A stretch of 18,805 nucleotides of DNA, taken from NCBI GenBank assembly GCA_903916165.1, contig CAIWVR010000296.1, positions 1 to 18,805 of the forward strand. Direction: 5' to 3'. Below the pieces are notes generated by a model, which was given only the letters and a program-made list of their open reading frames with translations, did not search any database and was not told the origin of the DNA. Of the stretch, positions 8,378-15,973 are shown piece after piece. How positions within the stretch are numbered: the stretch's first letter is position 1; each line of letters opens with the position of its first letter. The translations under genes were made by a program, and so were the position numbers. Source of the DNA: an uncultured Hyphomicrobiales bacterium. GTDB taxonomy: Bacteria; Pseudomonadota; Alphaproteobacteria; Rhizobiales; Beijerinckiaceae.

Positions 8378-9319
8378 ATGAAGCTCGGAAAACAAACGAC
8401 CTTGCGCAGCCGCGCCGTCCTGAAGGGCGCTGGCGTGCATTCGAACGCTCCGGTGCGACTTGTCCTGCATCCTGCCGAAGCAAATAATGGGGTGACCTTC
8501 TTGCGCACCGGATTGTCGGGCGGTCGCGAGCGGATCATCGAAGCGGTCTGGTCGAACGTCTCGATGACGGAGCTCTGCACGGTGATCGGCGATCCCGCCG
8601 ACGCAAGCGTCTCCACCGTTGAACATCTTCTGGCTGCCTTTTCCGCCCTTGGCGTCGATAATGTGATGGTCGAGATTGACGGTCCGGAAGTGCCGATCAT
8701 GGATGGATCTTCAGCCGACTTCGTTGCCGCCATCCGCAGGGTCGGCATTGAGGAAATGAGCGCGCCGCGCCGTTATCTGAAGATCCTCAAGACCGTTCGT
8801 GTCGACCAGGGCCGCGCTTTCTCCGAACTCCGCCCGTCCGAAAAGGGCTTTCGCCTTGAGGTCGAGATTGATTTCGCCGCGGGTTTGATCGGTCGTCAGA
8901 AGAAGACAGTCGATCTCGACGGTCGCATCTTCGAGCGTGACCTCGCCCGCGCCCGCACCTTCGGTTTCCTGCGCGATGTCGAGCGCCTCTGGAAGGCCGG
9001 CTTCGCGCTGGGTGCCTCGCTCGACAACACTGTGGCGCTTGACGACGAACGTGTCCTCAACCCCGAGGGTCTGCGCTGGCCAGATGAATTCGTCCGCCAC
9101 AAGACCCTTGATGCCGTCGGCGATCTCGCACTTGCCGGCTCCCCGATCATCGGCACCTACAGATCATTCTGTGGTGGCCACAAGATGAATGTTGCTGTTC
9201 TTGCTGCGCTCTTCGCCGACAAGACCGCCTATGAGTTCATCGAACTGTCGACGCGTCGCGAAGCGGCTGGAGCCGAATTGCGTGTTGCGCAGCCGGTCTA
9301 CGCTTCCTCACGCGGTTGA
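8378..9319 (+). CDS. lpxC: UDP-3-O-acyl-N-acetylglucosamine deacetylase LpxC
   Basis: LpxC is the zinc enzyme that deacetylates UDP-3-O-acyl-GlcNAc, the first committed step of lipid A synthesis, in the cytoplasm. From the ATG at 8378 the product is 313 residues, close to the usual 300-320, and begins MKLGKQTTLRSRAVLKGAGVHS as in the family. Zinc ligands are visible as H83 (STVEHLLAA, preceded by catalytic E82), H241 and D245 (VRHKTLDAVGDL). The conserved catalytic histidine is H268 (CGGHKMN). FGFLRDVERL (195-204) and the DGPEVPIMDGSSADFV stretch also fit. In-frame ATGs at 8309 and 8318 and a TTG at 8228 would add 20-50 unconserved residues. The Shine-Dalgarno sequence is weak, so the start is chosen on homology. 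The gene follows ftsZ, as is usual in proteobacteria. Confidence 0.96.
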   Translation: MKLGKQTTLRSRAVLKGAGVHSNAPVRLVLHPAEANNGVTFLRTGLSGGRERIIEAVWSNVSMTELCTVIGDPADASVSTVEHLLAAFSALGVDNVMVEIDGPEVPIMDGSSADFVAAIRRVGIEEMSAPRRYLKILKTVRVDQGRAFSELRPSEKGFRLEVEIDFAAGLIGRQKKTVDLDGRIFERDLARARTFGFLRDVERLWKAGFALGASLDNTVALDDERVLNPEGLRWPDEFVRHKTLDAVGDLALAGSPIIGTYRSFCGGHKMNVAVLAALFADKTAYEFIELSTRREAAGAELRVAQPVYASSRG

Positions 9320-9330
9320 GGCGGGACAGG

Positions 9331-9349
9331 GCGCAGGCCGCGCCTGCGC
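9331..9349 (+). terminator. Hairpin after lpxC, possible weak terminator
   Basis: GCGCAGGC (9331-9338), the loop CGC, and GCCTGCGC (9342-9349) form a perfect 8-bp stem 12 bases after the lpxC stop. A second small stem, CTGTC/GACAG, lies at 9372-9385. There is no T-run, so termination would have to be weak or factor-assisted. Confidence 0.35.
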
Positions 9350-9470
9350 CGCGTGCCGGCCCGTCCGGTGGCTGTCGGGCGACAGTCTCCAAATTGTTTC
9401 CTGCTTCGCCCCGCATCTTTTCTCCTGGATGGCGGTTTTGACTTGGCGCCGCCACAATTTCACGCGAGTG

Positions 9471-9482
9471 GATGACGTCATC
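9471..9482 (+). promoter_or_regulatory. 12-bp perfect palindrome upstream of bamD
   Basis: GATGACGTCATC is a perfect palindrome in the 259-base lpxC-bamD gap, about 100 bases before the bamD start. TTTTGACTTGG, a -35-like sequence, lies about 28 bases upstream (9438-9443 for the hexamer), but no clear -10 follows. The palindrome is a candidate operator for a dimeric regulator. Which one is unknown. Confidence 0.3.
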
Positions 9483-9578
9483 TCACCTGTGGCGTGACGC
9501 CCGTGTTTAGGGTAAACAGCAATGCGCGCCACGCGCCGGACCTCTGAGTCCAAAACCAACGTCGACGAGCTTCGAGGC

Positions 9579-10469
9579 ATGATGTCCGATTTCCGTGCGT
9601 CCCCATCGCTGATCCGCCGGGCCCGTTCGGGGCTGTTTTGTGTTGCCGTCACGCTGGGCGCGATGTCGCTGGCGGGCTGCTCCAGCCTCGATTCGCTGAA
9701 TCCCTTCGGTGGCGAGAAATATGAGACCAAGCTTCTCCCCGATGTGCCGGCCGAGCAGATTTACGATCAGGGCCTTGCGCGCCTGCAAAAGCAGGACGGC
9801 GACGGGGCCGCGCGCAAGTTCGGTGAACTGGAAAAGCAGTTTCCCTATTCGCAATGGGCGCGCAAAGCACTGCTGATGCAGGTCTATTCGCAATATGAAG
9901 CCGGCAACTATGACGATGCTGCGGCCGCAGCGACCCGCTATATCGGCCTCTACCCGTCGAGCCAGGAAACGCCCTATGCGGCCTATCTGATGGGCATGTC
10001 CTATTACAAGCAGATCCCCGACATTTCCCGGGACCAGGAAAATGCCGAGCGCGCACTGCAGGTGTTCACGTCGCTCGTTCAGAAATATCCGAAGTCGGAA
10101 TATGTCGCCGATTCGAAATTCAAGATTCAGGTGACGCGCGACCAGCTCGCCGGCAAGGAAATGTCGGTTGGTCGCTTCTATCTGGCCCGCAAGAATTATA
10201 CGGCGGCGGTCAACCGCTTCCGCGAGGTGCTCGCCAAATACCAGAACACGCGCCATGCCGAGGAAGCCCTCTATCGTCTGGCGGAAGCCTATCTCGGCCT
10301 TGGTGTCACGACTGAGGCACAGACGGCGGCTGCCGTGCTCGGGCATAATTTTCCTGACAGCCAATGGTACCAGGACAGCTACAAGCTGCTTGCGAGCGGT
10401 GGCTTGAAGCCTCAGGAAAATCGAGGTTCGTGGATTTCGAAGGCCTTCTCGAAGATTGGCCTCGGTTAG
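9579..10469 (+). CDS. bamD: Outer-membrane assembly lipoprotein BamD (ComL family)
   Basis: BamD is the essential TPR lipoprotein of the BAM complex, which folds beta-barrel proteins into the outer membrane. From 9579 the product is 296 residues, with a signal peptide containing Arg-rich and hydrophobic segments and a lipobox LAGC whose cysteine is residue 34. Tetratricopeptide helices follow from AEQIYDQGLARLQKQDGDGA onward, through FPYSQWARKALLM, YPSSQETPYAAYLMGMSYY, YPKSEYVADSKFKI and NTRHAEEALYRLAEAYLGLG. This is the BamD/YfiO pattern. Start choice is uncertain: ATGs at 9579 and 9582 give a normal signal peptide, and GAGG at 9574-9577 lies close before them. The ATG at 9522 would give a 52-residue pre-lipobox region. 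recN follows after 20 bases, so the two are probably co-transcribed. Confidence 0.93.
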   Translation: MMSDFRASPSLIRRARSGLFCVAVTLGAMSLAGCSSLDSLNPFGGEKYETKLLPDVPAEQIYDQGLARLQKQDGDGAARKFGELEKQFPYSQWARKALLMQVYSQYEAGNYDDAAAAATRYIGLYPSSQETPYAAYLMGMSYYKQIPDISRDQENAERALQVFTSLVQKYPKSEYVADSKFKIQVTRDQLAGKEMSVGRFYLARKNYTAAVNRFREVLAKYQNTRHAEEALYRLAEAYLGLGVTTEAQTAAAVLGHNFPDSQWYQDSYKLLASGGLKPQENRGSWISKAFSKIGLG

Positions 10470-10489
10470 CCAAACGGGGCGGGTCCTCC

Positions 10490-12160
10490 ATGCTCGTCCA
10501 GCTTTCGATCCGCGACATCGTCCTGATCGACCGCCTCGACCTTGAATTTGGTCGGGGCCTCACAGTGCTGACCGGCGAAACCGGTGCGGGCAAGTCTATT
10601 CTTCTGGATGCCTTTTCGCTCGCGCTGGGCGGCCGTGGCGACGGGTCTCTCGTCCGCACGGGCGAGTCGCAGGGACAGATTACGGCTGTTTTCGATCTTG
10701 GTGCCGATCATCCGGCCCGGATCGCTGCCGCAGCGCAGGACATCGACTGCGAGGGCGATGTCATTCTCCGCCGCGTGCAAATGGCTGATGGCCGCACACG
10801 CGCCTTCGTCAATGACCAGCCGGTCAGCGTCCAGGCGCTGCGAACCATCGCCGCTCCGCTCGTCGAAATCCACGGACAGCATGACGATCGCGCTTTGGTC
10901 GATCCCGTGCGCCATCGCGCGCTGCTCGATGCGTTCGGCGGCCTGCAAGGGCAGGTCGAGGGCGTGCGCAAGGCCTTTTCCGATCTGAAGCAGGCGCGCA
11001 TCGACCTCGTCGACGAGGAAGAGCGTGTCGCGCGTGTGCGCGCCGATGGCGATTACCTGCGCCACGCCCACGAGGAGCTGACCAGGCTCGCACCGCGCCT
11101 GAAGGAAGAGGAAGAGCTCGCCACCCGCCGCGCGACCATGATGCAGGCCGAGAAGGTCGCGTCTGAACTGCGTGACGCCAATGCGTCCCTGTCTGGCGAA
11201 CATTCGCCGCTCGCCGCCCTGTCGGCGGTCATGCGCCGTCTCGAGCGCCGGGCCGCGCAGGCACCGGACTTGATCGAGCCCTCGGTGAAGGCGCTGTCCA
11301 CCGCGCTCGATGCGCTCGATCTCGCGGCGCAGACGGTTGACCAGGCCCTGCGTGATTCCCGCTACGATCCGCGCGAGCTTGAAACCGTCGAGGAGCGGCT
11401 GTTTGCGCTGCGCGCCGCCTCGCGCAAATACAACACACCCGCCGACCAGCTCGCCGCACTGGCCGAGCGCTTCGGCCGCGACCTTGCCGCGCTCGATGCG
11501 GGCGAGGCGCTGCTGATCAAGCTCGCCAAGGCCGTGCAGGACGCGGCTGCGCGGTTTGATGCGGCGGCCGCCAAATTGTCCAAGGCCCGCATTGGCACCG
11601 CCACCTTGCTCGACAAGGCCGTGAACGCCGAACTCGCCCCCCTGAAGCTGGAGCGCGCCGTCTTCACGACGCAGATCGAAACCAACGCGCGGGAGCCGAA
11701 CACGGACGGTATCGACCGCATCGAATTCTGGGTGCAGACGAACCCTGGCACGCGTGCCGGCCCGATGATGAAAGTCGCCTCGGGTGGCGAACTCGCCCGC
11801 TTCATGCTGGCCTTGAAGGTCGTGCTCGCCGATCGCGGCTCGGCCCCGACGCTGGTCTTCGATGAAATCGACACGGGCGTGGGCGGCGCGGTGGCGGATG
11901 CCATCGGCCAGCGGCTGGCCCGGCTGTCGGCACAGGTGCAGGTGCTCGCCGTGACCCATGCGCCGCAGGTCGCTGCGCGCGCGTCCGGGCATTTGAAGAT
12001 CGCCAAGGGCGAGACCGGCAAGGGCAAAAGGGTGGCGACACGCGTCGAGCCGCTGCTCGAGGGCGCGCGTCAGGAAGAAATCGCCCGCATGCTGGCGGGC
12101 GCGACGATCACCGACGAGGCGCGTGCGGCGGCCCGGAAGCTGCTTCAGGGCGCGGGCTAA
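10490..12160 (+). CDS. recN: DNA repair protein RecN
   Basis: RecN is an SMC-like ATPase that acts early in repair of double-strand breaks, probably by holding DNA ends and supporting RecA. The 556-residue product matches the family length. The N-terminus MLVQLSIRDIVLIDRLDLEF leads to the Walker A motif GETGAGKS (29-36). LVEIHGQHDDRALVDP follows at about 125-139, then a long coiled-coil stretch (about 155-390). The C-terminal ATPase half has the signature ASGGELARFML (430-440), Walker B LVFDEIDTGVGG (455-466) and VLAVTHAPQVAA (485-496). I chose the ATG at 10490 because it begins the conserved N-terminus. An in-frame ATG at 10364 lies deep inside bamD. GGGGCGGG at about 10476-10483 is the likely ribosome-binding site. 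Confidence 0.96.
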   Translation: MLVQLSIRDIVLIDRLDLEFGRGLTVLTGETGAGKSILLDAFSLALGGRGDGSLVRTGESQGQITAVFDLGADHPARIAAAAQDIDCEGDVILRRVQMADGRTRAFVNDQPVSVQALRTIAAPLVEIHGQHDDRALVDPVRHRALLDAFGGLQGQVEGVRKAFSDLKQARIDLVDEEERVARVRADGDYLRHAHEELTRLAPRLKEEEELATRRATMMQAEKVASELRDANASLSGEHSPLAALSAVMRRLERRAAQAPDLIEPSVKALSTALDALDLAAQTVDQALRDSRYDPRELETVEERLFALRAASRKYNTPADQLAALAERFGRDLAALDAGEALLIKLAKAVQDAAARFDAAAAKLSKARIGTATLLDKAVNAELAPLKLERAVFTTQIETNAREPNTDGIDRIEFWVQTNPGTRAGPMMKVASGGELARFMLALKVVLADRGSAPTLVFDEIDTGVGGAVADAIGQRLARLSAQVQVLAVTHAPQVAARASGHLKIAKGETGKGKRVATRVEPLLEGARQEEIARMLAGATITDEARAAARKLLQGAG

Positions 12161-12179
12161 CGCGCTGCGTCCCCGGATC

Positions 12180-12273
12180 CGTCATTGCGAGAAGCCGAAG
12201 GCGACGCGGCAATCCATCTTCGGATGGCTACCGAAAGATGGATTGCTTCGTCGCTTTGCTCCTCGCAATGACG
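12180..12273. repeat. 94-nt palindromic intergenic repeat (CGTCATTGCGAG type)
   Basis: The left arm starts CGTCATTGCGAGAAGCCG and the right arm ends GCTCCTCGCAATGACG. The two arms of about 40 bases are nearly complementary, with small differences in the middle, around a short loop (about 12220-12233). The unit would fold into one long hairpin in RNA from either strand. It lies between convergent recN and the lipoprotein gene, 19 bases after the recN stop and 4 bases after the stop of the minus-strand gene, so it may act as a two-way terminator. I know this repeat type from many alphaproteobacterial genomes; its family name is not certain to me. A related copy is at 15485-15662. Confidence 0.85.
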
Positions 12274-12277
12274 AAGG

Positions 12278-12814
12278 TCACCTCCGGCGAATCTCCAGCG
12301 TGATGTCCCCGACCTTGACGCCCAGCTTCGAGACCACCGCGCGGTTCAGCACGCTGCCGTCGGGCTGCAAGCCCAGCACGTCGTCGAACGTCAGATCGTA
12401 GGACGACGTCTTGGTCTTGACGCTGGCCTGATAGGTCAGCCGGAAATTCGGCCCGTCGAGACGGCCCTGAGCGGTCCCGATGACGTCTTCGCGCGTGCCG
12501 GAATAGGTGGTCGGCCCGGTCTTCGTGAGCCGCCAGGTCTTGCGGTCCGTTTCACCGTCCGAATAAGTGAAATCCTCGACCAGCGTCAGGACTTGCCCGT
12601 CGAAACGGCCGTCGATGACCGCCTTCACGCCACGCCGGGAACCGTCGATGACGTTCACAAACTCGCCCTGCGCATAGGTTCTCCCGCGAAAGAAGACCTC
12701 GGGGACGAAGGCCTTGGCGCCAGATCTGGCATCCAGTTCGGGCGCGGTGGCGCATCCTGCGAGCGCGAGAGCGCCGATCAGCACAAGCCCGGTCTTCGCC
12801 ATGCGTGACATCAT
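12278..12814 (-). CDS. Putative lipoprotein, DUF3833-type
   Basis: The 178-residue product starts MMSRMAKTGLVLIGALALAGC, a clear lipoprotein signal peptide with the lipobox cysteine at 21, so the mature protein is probably anchored in the envelope. The body, from FFRGRTYAQGEFVN through GRFDGQVLTLVEDFTYSDGE to TFDDVLGLQPDGSVLNRA, resembles the DUF3833 family of small beta-rich proteins. I assign the family from memory of this pattern. The function is unknown. AAGGGGA on the minus strand (12821-12827), six bases before the ATG at 12814, decides the start; an in-frame ATG 20 codons upstream is rejected. It lies divergent to the helicase gene and convergent to recN, so it is a single-gene unit. 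A possible minus-strand promoter is TTGAAC (12869-12874) with TAGACA (12844-12849), but the 19-base spacing is poor. Confidence 0.85.
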   Translation of the reverse strand: MMSRMAKTGLVLIGALALAGCATAPELDARSGAKAFVPEVFFRGRTYAQGEFVNVIDGSRRGVKAVIDGRFDGQVLTLVEDFTYSDGETDRKTWRLTKTGPTTYSGTREDVIGTAQGRLDGPNFRLTYQASVKTKTSSYDLTFDDVLGLQPDGSVLNRAVVSKLGVKVGDITLEIRRR

Positions 12815-12820
12815 GTCTGA

Positions 12821-12827
12821 TCCCCTT
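12821..12827 (-). promoter_or_regulatory. Ribosome-binding site of the DUF3833-type gene
   Basis: Read on the minus strand this is AAGGGGA, six bases before the ATG at 12814. It rules out the longer form that starts at 12874. Confidence 0.7.
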
Positions 12828-12981
12828 TGCCTTGATTTAGCTATGTCTACGTTGGGCAGGGCGGCGCGGTTCAATGCGCGAGCGTCGGGCGAATCGACAA
12901 AATTGTGATTGCGCCGCAGATTGGCGGAAATGATTCTCTTTTTGTTCCGCTGCGGGCCGCCGCCGCGCAGGAAATAGCCCC

Positions 12982-15445
12982 GTGTCAGATCCGTTCAGTT
13001 TCGATGACCATGAACCCGCCCCGCGCCGTCCGCGCGACGACGAGGATCTGACCTATCGCCCCAGGGAGGGTGGGCTCGCCGCCCGCGCGCAGGCGCAGGC
13101 CACAGCGTCCCGCAGCGTCGATTATCTGGGCGTCCTGAACCCCGAGCAGCGCGCGGCAGTCGAGGCCATGGATGGCCCCGTGCTCGTGCTGGCGGGTGCC
13201 GGCACCGGCAAGACGCGCGTGCTGACCACACGCATCGCCCATACGCTCGCCACGGGCCGCGCCCGCGCGCATGAAATCCTCGCCGTCACCTTCACCAACA
13301 AGGCGGCGCGCGAGATGAAGGAGCGCATCGCCGTGCTGGCGGGACCGGCGGGCGAGGGCATGCCGTGGCTGGGCACCTTCCACTCGATCTCGACCAAGAT
13401 CCTGCGCCGGCACGCGGAACTCGTCGGGCTCAAATCCTCCTTCACCATTCTCGATACCGACGATCAGATCCGGCTGATGAAGCAGGTCATCAAGGCCGAG
13501 GACATTGACGAGAAGCGCTGGCCCGCGCGCGCTCGCCCAGCAGATCGACTCGTGGAAGAACCGCGGGCTCGATCCGTCCCGCGTGCCGCCGGGCGAGGCG
13601 GCGGCCTTTGCCAATGGCAAGGGCGCGCAGCTCTACAAACTGTATCAGGACCGGCTGAAGACGCTGAACGCGGCGGACTTCGGCGACCTGTTGCTCGAAG
13701 CCGTGCGCCTCTTTCGCGAAAACCCCGACGTGCTGCGCCAATATCAGGAGCGCTTCCGCTACATTCTCGTCGACGAATATCAGGACACCAACACGATTCA
13801 ATATCTCTGGCTGCGCCTGCTTGCGCAGGCGTCGGGTGCGAAAGCCCAGCAGAATGTCTGCTGCGTCGGTGACGACGACCAGTCGATCTATGGCTGGCGC
13901 GGTGCCGAGGTCGACAATATCCTGCGCTTCGAGAAGGATTTTCCGGGTGCCGTCGTGGTGCGGCTGGAGCGTAATTATCGCTCGACCGGCCATATCCTCG
14001 CCGCCGCCGCGCATCTTATCGCGCATAATGAGGGACGCCTCGGCAAGACCCTGTTCACCGATGGCGAGGATGGCGAGAAGCCGACCGTCACTGGCGTCTG
14101 GGATTCGGAAGAGGAAGCCCGCATCGTCGGTGAAGAGATCGAGCAATTGCAACGCAAAGGGCAATCGCTGGACGAGGTCGCCATTCTGGTGCGTGCCTCG
14201 TTTCAGATGCGCGAGTTCGAAGAGCGCTTCATCACGCTGGGCATGCCCTATCGCGTCATCGGCGGCCCGCGCTTCTACGAGCGTGCGGAAATCCGTGATG
14301 CGCTGGCCTATCTGCGCTGCGTGATGCAGCCCGCCGACGATCTCGCCTTCGAGCGCATCGCCAATACGCCCAAGCGGGGCCTGGGCGAGGCGACGCTGCA
14401 GCAGGTGCAGATCCATGCGCGCCAGCAGAACATTCCGATGCTGCAGGCGGCGCGCATGCTGTGCGAGACCGACGAGCTGAAACCCAAGCCGCGCGGCACA
14501 TTGCGCGATCTGACCGCCGCCTTCGCGCGCTGGTCCACGCTGGTCGAGACCACGCCGCATCACGAAGTGGCGCAGACCATTCTGGAAGAATCCGGCTACA
14601 CCGACATGTGGCAGAAGGACCGCACGGCGGAAGCGGCCGGACGGCTCGAAAACCTGAAGGAACTCGTCCGCTCGATGGAGGAGTTTCCAGATATGGCATC
14701 CTTCCTCGAACATGTGTCGCTGGTGATGGACGCCGATTCCAAGGGCGGCGGCGAGCGCGTCTCGATCATGACGCTCCATGCGGCCAAGGGGCTCGAGTTC
14801 GAAACCGTGTTCCTGCCGGGCTGGGAAGAGGGCCTGTTCCCGCACCAGCGCGCGCTCGACGAGAGCGGCCGCGCTGGACTGGAGGAGGAGCGCCGCCTCG
14901 CCTATGTCGGCGTGACCCGCGCCAAGCGCCGCGCCAAGATCATCTTCGCCACCAACCGCCGCATCCACGGCATGTGGCAGACGACGATTCCCTCGCGCTT
15001 CCTCGACGAGCTTCCCACGGCGCATGTCGAGGTGGTCGAGGCGCCGGGCGGCAATTACGGCGGCTACCAGCAATCGCGCTTCGCCTCGATGGACACGTAT
15101 GACTCGAGCTATGCGACGCCGGGCTGGCAGCGCGCCCAGCAGCGCCGCAAGGACGAGACCAAGGGCGGCCCCAACGGCGGCGGCTTTCAGGAAAGCGCCA
15201 AGCAATGGGGGCAGGGCGACTGGACCCGCGCCGGTAAGGGCGACACGGGCAAAGGCCCGAAGCTGATCGAGGGCGAGCTGGTGGCGAAGTCCTCAGCTGT
15301 GTCGGGCTACACCAAGGGCGTGCGCGTGTTCCATCTGAAATTCGGCAATGGCACGATCGTGCTGGTGGACGGCAACAAGTTGACGGTGGAGTTCGACAAG
15401 GCCGGACGCAAGATGGTGCTGGAGAGTTTCGTTCAGGGGATTTGA
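12982..15445 (+). pseudogene. UvrD/PcrA-type superfamily 1 DNA helicase, interrupted by an apparent frameshift
   Basis: This is a 3'-5' SF1A helicase of the UvrD/PcrA group, which works in excision repair and in clearing proteins from DNA. It starts at GTG 12982 after CAGGAA. Frame 1 carries about 180 proper residues: NPEQRAAV (53-60), Walker A AGAGTGKT (71-78), FTNKAAREM and GTFHSISTKILRRHA. At 13525-13532 the reading must move to frame 2, which then carries motif II VDEYQD, motif III GDDDQSIYGWRG, motif IV RLERNYRST, TLHAAKGLEFE, YVGVTRAKRR and a PcrA-like C-terminal domain ending FVQGI. Restoring two bases gives 821 residues with the continuous text KRWPARALAQQIDSWKNRG, which fits the family. 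As written, frame 1 stops at 13872 with 296 residues. It may be a sequencing error, a real mutation or a slippery switch. Everything else looks under selection. Confidence 0.85.
13525..13532 (+). repeat. GC-dinucleotide run at the helicase frameshift
   Basis: GCGCGCGC (four GC units, preceded by CCC and followed by TCG) is where the two helicase frames must join. Five units would restore an uninterrupted frame, so loss of one GC unit is the simplest explanation. Runs like this are prone to polymerase slippage and to sequencing or consensus errors. Confidence 0.8.
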
Positions 15446-15446
15446 G

Positions 15447-15477
15447 ACCCCTCTCCCAGAGGAGACCTTTGCATAAC
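15447..15477. repeat. Short repeat after the helicase stop, copy A
   Basis: Two bases after the helicase TGA, the sequence from 15447 to 15472 matches 18777-18802 in 25 of 26 positions and is identical over 21 bases from 15452 (core CCCAGAGGAGACCTTTGC). TCTCC-CAGA-GGAGA inside it can form a 5-bp hairpin. A partial third copy, AGACCTGTGCAA, lies at 15543-15554. It forms the left part of a composite repeat with the 15485-15662 element. Confidence 0.75.
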
Positions 15478-15484
15478 CTCCCGC

Positions 15485-15662
15485 CGTCATTGCGAGGAGC
15501 GCAAGCGACGAAGCAATCCAGAATCCCGACATCTCGAAGAATAGACCTGTGCAACAGGCACTTATGGTTATCGCGCCCCATGCCTGCCGGTGAGCGGCCA
15601 AGGTCCGTTCCCGCATCGGCCAAAGATGGATTGCCGCGGAGCTCACGCTCCTCGCAATGACG
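15485..15662. repeat. 178-nt palindrome-flanked repeat (CGTCATTGCGAG type)
   Basis: The left arm (15485-15520, CGTCATTGCGAGGAGC start) and right arm (15627-15662, ending GCTCCTCGCAATGACG) are complementary in about 30 of 36 positions and flank a 106-base centre. The outer arms match the element at 12180-12273, and both share AAAGATGGATTGC at the inner side of the right arm. The centre has no recognisable gene. The element lies between the helicase gene and the convergent six-cysteine protein gene, and its right end is again 4 bases from the stop codon of the minus-strand gene. Reverse-strand open frames here are repeat translation (SLALLAMT type), not genes. Confidence 0.85.
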
Positions 15663-15666
15663 AGCC

Positions 15667-15918
15667 TCACGGTCGCGAACACGTCACCTTGGTCGGCGTG
15701 CACGCAATTCCTGCCGTCGAGCATTGCGTTTCACCTTTCGCATCCGTCCGCACGCAGACCTGGCAGGCGTTGGTCCATTCCAGACAGGCCGCATTTTGCG
15801 CGCCATAGGTCGAGACATGCGGCTCCCGGGCCGGGGCCGGCATTTTGGGCGCGCTTGGCTCGTCCGCGAGAGCAGGGGCGGCGCAGAGAGCGAACAGGAG
15901 GGCGAGGCGGGTCAGCAT
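15667..15918 (-). CDS. Small secreted six-cysteine protein of unknown function
   Basis: The 83-residue product has a signal peptide MLTRLALLFALCAAPALA with probable cleavage after residue 18, so it should be exported to the periplasm or beyond. The mature part is Pro/Ala-rich to about residue 33 and then carries HVSTYGAQNAACLEWTNACQ and six cysteines (45, 52, 55, 66, 73, 80). Their even number and spacing suggest three disulfides. I recall similar hypothetical proteins with a CLEWT...C..C core in other Hyphomicrobiales, but know no function. An in-frame ATG at 15939 would add seven residues before the signal peptide and would overlap the prmA upstream region. Neither start has a good Shine-Dalgarno sequence. 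The gene is divergent from prmA and convergent with the helicase gene across the repeat. Confidence 0.75.
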   Translation of the reverse strand: MLTRLALLFALCAAPALADEPSAPKMPAPAREPHVSTYGAQNAACLEWTNACQVCVRTDAKGETQCSTAGIACTPTKVTCSRP

Positions 15919-15937
15919 GGCGTCAGCATAGCCCGGC

Positions 15938-15964
15938 ATGACAGGCCCGCGCCAGCATGATAAT
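15938..15964 (+). promoter_or_regulatory. Possible prmA promoter with a near-leaderless start
   Basis: GATAAT at 15959-15964 looks like a -10 element nine bases before the ATG at 15974. ATGACA at 15938-15943 could be the -35, with a short 15-base spacer. If real, the transcript would start at or very near the ATG, which agrees with the lack of a Shine-Dalgarno sequence. Confidence 0.3.
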
Positions 15965-15973
15965 CACGCGGCC

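Noticed and set aside
13490..15205. A 571-codon minus-strand open frame opposite the helicase
   Set aside because: Antisense shadow of conserved helicase codons, with no domain or plausible start context.
13505..15445. The downstream helicase frame as an independent gene starting at TTG 13505
   Set aside because: It has no ribosome-binding site, lacks Walker A, and its first residues are out-of-frame text. It is the continuation of the 12982 gene.
15293..15724. A minus-strand open frame across the composite repeat
   Set aside because: Its middle is translated repeat DNA (SLALLAMT-type text), and it runs from the helicase C-terminus through the repeat into the antisense of another gene.
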